From Volvox africanus (Eukaryota; Chlorophyta; Chlorophyceae; Chlamydomonadales; Volvocaceae): 64,000 nucleotides of DNA. The DNA lies in assembly GCA_030268105.1 (NCBI GenBank), contig BSDZ01000021.1, forward strand, positions 62,001 to 126,000, written 5' to 3'. Below are positions 57,440 to 64,000 of this stretch, in pieces. The notes beneath the pieces were generated by a model, which ran no database searches, had not been told where the DNA came from, and worked only from the letters and a program-made list of their open reading frames with translations. The position numbers were made by a program, and so were the translations under genes. Position 1 is the first letter of the stretch; each line of letters starts with the position of its first letter.

Positions 57440-60400
57440 ATGACTAGAAAGCGCAGCAAAAGCAAAGGAACGGCATTTGATTATTTGCCGGGACATCATG
57501 GGAACAATAACACGGATTCTGCGTCTTCTCTTCGTCTGAGCTCGTTTGACTCTCTTCCGAACGAGACCCTTTTGCTCATCTTCGCGAACCTACAGTTTCC
57601 ATCGAGGCAACACGCATCTCTTGGTACGTTACTTGTACATAACAGAATCTACGTAACTTGCATGTACAGGTCAGGCACCGGATAATGTTTACAAAGTGTA
57701 TGTTCCGTTCGGACGGGGGTTTGTTCGCGCCCACGGGTTTCAGAAGATTCCTTGCTCGTTCAAGGCAGCATGCCGTCTGGTGGTAATCTGGCGTCCCCGG
57801 GGCCCTCCATACTCGAGGTGACCGCCTGCTTCTTTTAGCCTTTTCATTGGTCACCCTCAAGCTATTCCCGTAACCCCAATTCAATCTTCACATCATCTAT
57901 ACTAATGCTCCGATGCCGTGACCTCCTGATCTTAGTCTGCCGGCGATGGCGTGACCTGCTGCTAGAGCCGCCTTTTTGCCGCTACGTGGCTCTGGGCCAA
58001 AGCCTCAGCGAGGCCCTGCAGGCCAGCAGCCCGGGGGATACTCTCATCTGCCCGCCCGGAATGTACCAGGTGTGTGTATGCGGCGAAGTGCTGCATGCGA
58101 CCAAAATCCAAATGAGGTTGAGGTTAACTTGTTGGAAAGCTTGGCGAAGTGTTGCAGTAAATAGCTGGGCCAAGGCGTGTATGAGCCCATGCGAACCCTA
58201 ATGCGTGGGGCGGCACCCGGGGTATTTGCAGCTACGTTACTTGGGATAAGAGCCCGAAAACGTCAATGAAAATGCCGATATCTATCTTATGCTTGCTTAT
58301 CCCGGTTGTCGGAAAAGACCCTAGGGATACGATCTGGCAGAAGCAATTACAGTCCTGGACCAAACGTCCCGTCGTCATGCATGCGCGTAGTCACGCCTTG
58401 CATCCGCCCTGGCATCCTATGCACCTCTGGCATTATTTTATTCAGTCCGGAAAGCAACTACCAAAAGCTGCACTCGGTCCCGCCTTCAGGAGACGCTGCT
58501 AATGGACAAACCGGTGCGGCTGGTGGCAGATGACTACTGGCGGGCAGAGCGAAAGCACCGGTACCGCCGCCGCGGTCGGGACCCATCCGAACTGGGTCGT
58601 AATGGAGCCCAGCCGGCAGCAATGGTAGTCGAGCAGGGCTCAAAGCCCGGATTGGATGGTCCATGCAGCGCCCTAGCAGACCCGGATCACCTACCACAGC
58701 AGCAACACCCGCAGTTCTTACAGCAGGAATGGGTGCTGCCGCAGGAGCAAGTGCGGCAGCGATCCGGCGGGTCGGCTATCAGACAGCGAGGCGGCCCGGG
58801 TAACGGTGTCAGCGTCAGGGCCCGGCCTTCGGTGCCTTCGGTGACTGTCCTGTCGCTGCGGCCGCCGGTCGTCGTGATGGATAGCAGGTGTAGGCCGTGA
58901 CGGGCCTGGATGGGCTGGGCTAGGTCGAATCAAGTTGTTCTTTCAACGGTGTGTGCGACGGGCAGCCCGGGTGGCCGCAGAGGAAATGTGTGAAACATGC
59001 AGTGGGGTAGATGGTAAAGGACTAAGCTGCGTGAGCTCGGGACTTGGGAACTACGGTTACGACTCAATATCCCTTGTCTTCGCATGTTTGATTGAGTTAG
59101 TTTATTCCGTGGATCTGATTGGGTGACGCCTGGTTTTAGCCACGTATGCATGCTAGACGGCAAAGGACATTCGTAATCGTGCTCCATAATCGTGGCTGTC
59201 TTGCCTCGGCCTGACCTCTCACCCGTCCACATACACCAATGCACCGCCGCTTTCTGCTCTCTTCATCTCACCGCATTCATATTACTCTCCCGCACCCAAC
59301 AAACCAGATGCTGCTTCGTAGGCTTCGAGTTCCACACCCCGGTGGTCCACAATGAGGTCAGCATCTGCTGCTTCGGACCCAACTCACCACTAGCCAGATT
59401 CGAGCACTGCACCTTCAGTGGCCTCACAGGCCTGCGAGTGCCGTACAGCAAAGGAAGTCAAACGCGACTGGAGCTGTATGACTGCACCCTCCTTGGCACA
59501 ACTCAGGTGTGTTTGGGGCCGTATTGTTGTTGCGATGTTAAGGTTAACGGTCAAGTAAAACACCACCACCTTACACTCTGATTTCTCCCACAGGTTTCCC
59601 CCATCTTCCCTCCATTTTACCAAATGGCAGGTGTTTGCGTTTACACACAGGCATGTTTTTTCATGTTGGCCTGGGAAAATTGCAGGGGTCGGGTCAGGAG
59701 TTTCATTCCACTTGAAGAATATACAGCAGATGGGGGGTGCAAAGCTTTTTTTGCAGACAGCCCCTTCAACTCTCCGTGTTACTGAAATATCTGTTAAATT
59801 AGAGATACCTCAACTCGGCGTCTGAGCATGCATGGGCTATCATTCTCGCATCGAGTACATTTCCAACTTCATCGACCTGCTTAGCCTGTGCAAAGCATTA
59901 CAGCCGCGCATGCTTCGGCAGTAGCCCGATCCCTCCCCATCCTCCCCTTCCTGTCGTCTTCCCCGACCCTCAACCCGCTGCCTGCGAGATAGTCTCTGGC
60001 GGCAGTCCAGATGGATGCGGGCAGACTGTCGATGATTCGTTGTGCGGTACAAAACAACAGCGTGGGTGTGGAGGTGGGCCCCGAGGCGCTAGCCCGATTG
60101 GCAGATTGCGAGCTGCGGTGGTGTGGCACCGCACTGGTTGTGGACGGATGCCTGGCCATGGCGAACTGCCGGCTGTGGGGAAACGGGAAGGTCAGCGAGT
60201 GAGGCCGTGGTGGGCACTGCGGCGGCGTAGATGGCGGCCGTTTGCAAGGGAGGGGCTCGAGAGAGGGCGCGAGGAGGGCTAATCGGATGCTGGGGTAAAG
60301 ACAAGTGGGAAATGCAAAGACTACAAGAAGCGTCCATAACCATTACTAGATGCGGGGAGGGGCAGATATCTGATGCAGGGGATAGGGGTCAGTAATCAAG

Positions 60401-62739
60401 CTAACAGAGGTGAAAACCTGCTGAGCTTCCCTGGATCCTAAAGAAAGGAATCGAACCGGGAATGATAAGAGGGGTTCTGGCAATGGCTGCTTGACGGGAC
60501 TGTCCGAGAAATCAATGTTGTTGCAGCCTCACAGCGCCTGCAGATTCGTCCGTGTACTTCCCACCCCTACCAACTACCGACTGTACGGACATGTCGACCT
60601 GCCCCTTATCGAAGCACGACTTATCAGCCACAAAACTATTTTGCTAGAGTGGGGTTCTGCACCGGCTTCTGATTGTATTATCGGCTCTTTCACCCCTCCT
60701 TTTCCAATCGTTTCACCTTCGCCATCACCCCAATACACGATATCGTCTGTGCAGTTGGGCAATCTGAACACAGACGTGCGGCTCCGTGCCGCCCAGAGCT
60801 ACTCAGAAGCGTGTCTAGCCGCGGGCGGCCCGCCGCCACAACCTCCCCAGCCTGACAGGCAGCAGGATGAGCTTTTGCCGAAGCAGGCACAGGAGGAAGG
60901 AGAGCAACCGCCCTCAGGTAAGGATTGCGGTAGACAGAGACCGCGCCGACAGAGCGCACGGCAGGGCCGGGCAGGTGTTAGGGACAATACGAGCGGTTTG
61001 CTGTGGATCTTCCACGTTGTAGGCAGCGCAGGTGGTGATTTGAGGACTGGTTATTTGGACATGTCATTCGCCCCTGCGTCATTTGGAATCGGCCCCTGCG
61101 AGCAGTGCTTTTAAGGCCGTAGCTTTATAACAATAGCCAATTGTAGATTGTGCAATAGCCGCAGTAAAAAAACCTTCTCCTTTAAGAAAAAAACATTTTA
61201 TATAATTGCTTTGGTAACTCGCCAGCCGCCTGTTCTGTGGCTGCTTTCGGCCATATTCCTCACAGACCTGCCCTAACCCTTCCTCGCTGTTTCATCTCAA
61301 TCCTCCGATGCAACACCTCCAACCCCCTTCCGTAGCCTAACCCAAAGCACGCATTGATAACCACCAGCACGGGATCATGTTCAAGTTCTTCCAATGTCCA
61401 CATTGTGCAGCGACCGTGTCATCGGCGGTGAGTAATCGAGGCCGCCGTCGTGGCCAACGCAATGGCGGAGATCCCGGTGGAGATGGGGAGCCCGGTACCA
61501 GCACTGCAGCCGCAGCGGCCTCTACCAGTGGTGGTGCATTGAACGCCTTATCACCGGCGGTCGCTCAATACTTTCACCGGCAAACTCTGGAGGGGAATGT
61601 TGTTGGCAGTTGCGTCGGTGCCAGCAGTGTCAGCCCCAGCCGGCTGGCAGCGCTGGCGGCTGCGCAATGGGTTGAGGTGTCTGCGGCATTTGCTTCACGG
61701 CAGCACCTGGTGCGGGTGGTGGGGTGTGAAGTAGCGGCTCCGCAGCTGATTATGCGGGCCGGGCTGCATAAGGAGGTGCGCAAGAAGGTGAGCCGGGCCC
61801 TGGCCCCCCGTAGGGCAGCGAGTGGCGCCAGGTCATGGTCAGACGTCAGAGCGAGGTCTGGGCGGGCGATATGAGCTAGCGTGAAGGGGGCGTGGAGTGA
61901 GGCGTCCCCGGTGGCCTGTAACGGCGCAGGGAAAGATGAGGGGCATGGGCTGAGCGGTAATGGGGGCGGGGAAGGCAGGTGTTCGGGTGTGTGCTTGACC
62001 CCGTGTCATGCCAGGGTGACGTATGCCAGCAACATTGACGTGCGCCATGTTTTATAAATGTGATAGGCGAGGGAACTCGTGCGGCAGGTCTACGGCGCTC
62101 CGGACGACGATCTCTTCCCGGAGTGGGAGGTACTGGTGCACAGGTACGTCTACACGGGGCCACGGACGGTATTCCGCTTGCCACAACCGAACACGCACCG
62201 TCACTTGTCGTCGGGTTGGACCGCGGCGGCCTAGCAGCCCAGTCGGGCTCCTCCCCCTGGCTTGATGTATGTTGACGCCGTTGATGCCCATCCATTCGTA
62301 TCCACACAGCGATCTGGATTCGGACATGGACGACGAGGATTCGTCCGTCACCAGCGGCAGCGTTATGGCAGATGACGAGGATTTGGAGGATGAGGATGAG
62401 GATCTGTTGGACTTGGCGGACGATCCGGATCTGGACGAAAGCGGTGAATCTCAATCCGGGTCAGATTCCGATATCAGTTCGGGGTCGGGATCGGGGGATG
62501 CAGCGGATGCGATCGATTATGGTGAGGCGGCTTCTGACGGTGAAGCTGGAGAGGCGGAGGACGAAGATGAGGAATGGGGTGTCGGGGAGCCACTTAACAG
62601 TGGGCTTGGCAGCAGCGATAGCAGCGGTGACGGCGATAGTCGCGACAGTGACAGCAGCGGTAGTGGGGGCGAGCGCGACAGCAGCAATAGCGGCGGGAGC
62701 ACCGAGGGTGCGGGCGGCAGCAGCGAAAGGGACAGTTGA
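57440..62739 (+). CDS. F-box and beta-helix protein, FBXO11-like (706 aa, 9 exons)
   Basis: Probable substrate receptor of an SCF ubiquitin ligase. Exons: 57440-57623, 57936-58069, 58490-58887, 59308-59506, 60011-60190, 60755-60917, 61411-61787, 62088-62143, 62310-62739; phases agree. Residues 36-82 are an F-box: FDSLPNETLLLIFANL, then LVCRRWRDLLLEPPFCRYV. Next comes the strand-rich entry to a right-handed parallel beta-helix as in FBXO10/FBXO11 (LQASSPGDTLICPPGMYQE, LLMDKPVRLVADD), with further coils in exons 4-5 (ARFEHCTFSGLTGLRV, RLELYDCTLLGT, LSMIRCAVQNNSVGVEVG, LADCELRWCGTALVVDGC). Exon 3 inserts a basic, Gln-rich, poorly ordered stretch. The last about 140 residues are acidic and Ser/Gly-rich (DSDMDDEDSS, DDEDLEDEDEDLLDLADD), unlike animal FBXO11. 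One or more small beta-helix exons could be missing between exons 5 and 6. Two TGTAA signals follow the stop. Confidence 0.8.
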
Positions 62740-62764
62740 GCCTCCTTATTTATCATATTTCATG

Positions 62765-62793
62765 TGTAAACAGCTCTTCCGCTATTGCTGTAA
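62765..62793 (+). terminator. Two TGTAA poly(A) signals of the F-box gene
   Basis: TGTAA at 62765-62769 and 62789-62793, 26 and 50 nt after the stop codon at 62739. They support the 3' end chosen for the F-box gene. Confidence 0.6.
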
Positions 62794-64000
62794 CGCTTCC
62801 GTTTGCACCTTCAATGACTTCTAGGACTCGCACCATTGACGCCCACCGGCAGCTTCAGCTCTACCTGTGCATCCACACGACTAATGTGCGGATGTGTGGG
62901 CTCGGCGTATTCCTAGAGCCTGGACAGGGCAGCATGGGGCATAGCCGGCGGAGTGACCTCGTCTGCTAAGTGCTGCTGTCTTTCAGTGATCTCTGTGCGC
63001 TGGGTGAAGTGCCCAAATGCACGATTGGCGTAGAGGAGCTGGTGGCAAAGCATCAAAGAGTTGCACCCTGAGGTGAGGCGGTAGGATTTCGGGTGTAAGA
63101 TGGTAGGCGGACATTTTTGTGTGATTTTCAGAGTCTGCATCCAATGGGTCTTTGGTGATTGGCGTGATAGAGTTTCTGGTCTGAGAGCTTTTGCCCACAA
63201 ACACACACAGGTTGCAATGGGGCGCACCGCTAGTTACTAATGGACACTTCAGGTACTTTGGCAGAATCCCTATGATTCGCACCCTTCGCCATCCCTCAAC
63301 GATGCATTCCACAACCCAAACAAAGGAAGTGGCTTGCAAATGCCGGACAACCGCAAGCTTCCGGATGGGAGGGCCCCGTACCCTGAACCCGTGCAATCAT
63401 GACGCAACCAGCCCCCAGTTCCCGCCAGCACTCAGGGAAGTAGTCGAACTAGCTATGGGCGAAAGTGCTTGGAAAGCGTCATCATCTCCATAACACTGAA
63501 AAGGACGAGCATGGCCCACATCATCCACCAGGCCAAGATAACCTTGCCGTCGCAAGTTTCCAACAGGCAGCACCTAACACCTGCTACTAACTCTGAACGG
63601 CCTGGGGAGCCGGATCGGATGACCCGTGAATCTTTTTCGTGTGTGCGACATGGACTTTGAAGTCACTTCATCTGAACGCACTTGCCACAGACTAAACTAA
63701 AAGCACTTGCCACTAAATAGTCTCATGCTCACCACGCACACATCTTTGCCCTGGCATGAATAGCCCACAAATCGTTCGGTTTGCAAAACCGCGCAAGATG
63801 CCGTAATCAGACACTGGTCTTTCCATTCAACCGAGCCAGAGCAGTTCGCCCCAAGGGACGGTGCAGCGGACACATGCATACACGACATTTGCACGCTGCC
63901 CTCATTCCATGTCCGTGGCAATCATATCCCAAAAAACGTGCCAGTTAAACCATATCCAGAACAATGTAGCTCCTGCTTTGATAGCACGGACAACCTGTGC
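62794..64000. other. 3' flank, no recognisable gene
   Basis: Short open frames only. A frame at 62736-62969 (TIDAHRQLQLYLCIHTTN...) follows an AG-like acceptor and could be mistaken for a further exon, but it lies after the two TGTAA signals. Nothing else is recognised up to the window edge. Confidence 0.45.

Noticed and set aside
62736..62969. Additional exon of the F-box gene after the acidic tail
   Set aside because: It lies at and beyond two TGTAA signals and after an in-frame stop. The sequence shows no F-box or beta-helix continuation.

Overview
The window is nuclear DNA of a volvocine green alga, most likely Volvox or a close colonial relative. The evidence is two pherophorin extracellular-matrix genes in tandem (a family typical of volvocine algae), many short GT-AG introns, G/C-ending codons, long Pro/Ser, Gln and Gly tracts, and TGTAA poly(A) signals. 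I could not run any search, so the genus is an inference. I joined exons by hand. Every multi-exon gene below keeps an open frame across all splice junctions, with matching phases.

Layout, left to right: (1) 1-2107, no recognisable gene. (2) 2170-8617 (+), pherophorin with a 469-residue Pro/Ser rod. (3) 8618-15424, spacer that is visibly AT-rich over most of its length. (4) 15478-19408 (+), a second pherophorin with the same six-exon plan but almost no rod. (5) 19409-24472, spacer with microsatellites and one possible coiled-coil fragment. (6) 24548-28631 (-), Shewanella-like protein phosphatase. (7) 29089-37266 (+), a 16-exon gene encoding eight EF-hand-like loops, a DPY30-like helix pair and a C-terminal rhodanese domain. 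(8) 38347-44539 (-), WDR74/Nsa1-type WD40 ribosome-biogenesis factor. (9) 45007-52275 (+), a very large Gln/Pro-rich protein of unknown function. One intron of it holds a nearly perfect 255-bp inverted repeat, and its frame continues past an in-frame TGA. (10) 52568-55290 (+), alpha/beta hydrolase of the monoglyceride-lipase type. (11) 57440-62739 (+), F-box plus beta-helix protein resembling FBXO11, with a long acidic tail. (12) 62794-64000, no gene seen.

The genes do not form one pathway. The pherophorins are a local duplication serving the extracellular matrix. The rest are housekeeping or regulatory genes, arranged partly as divergent pairs (phosphatase/EF-hand-rhodanese and WDR74/Gln-rich), each pair sharing about 460 bp of upstream DNA. 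The most unusual items are the EF-hand/DPY30-like/rhodanese architecture, the intronic foldback (a candidate small-RNA hairpin), and the in-frame TGA at the end of the Gln-rich gene.
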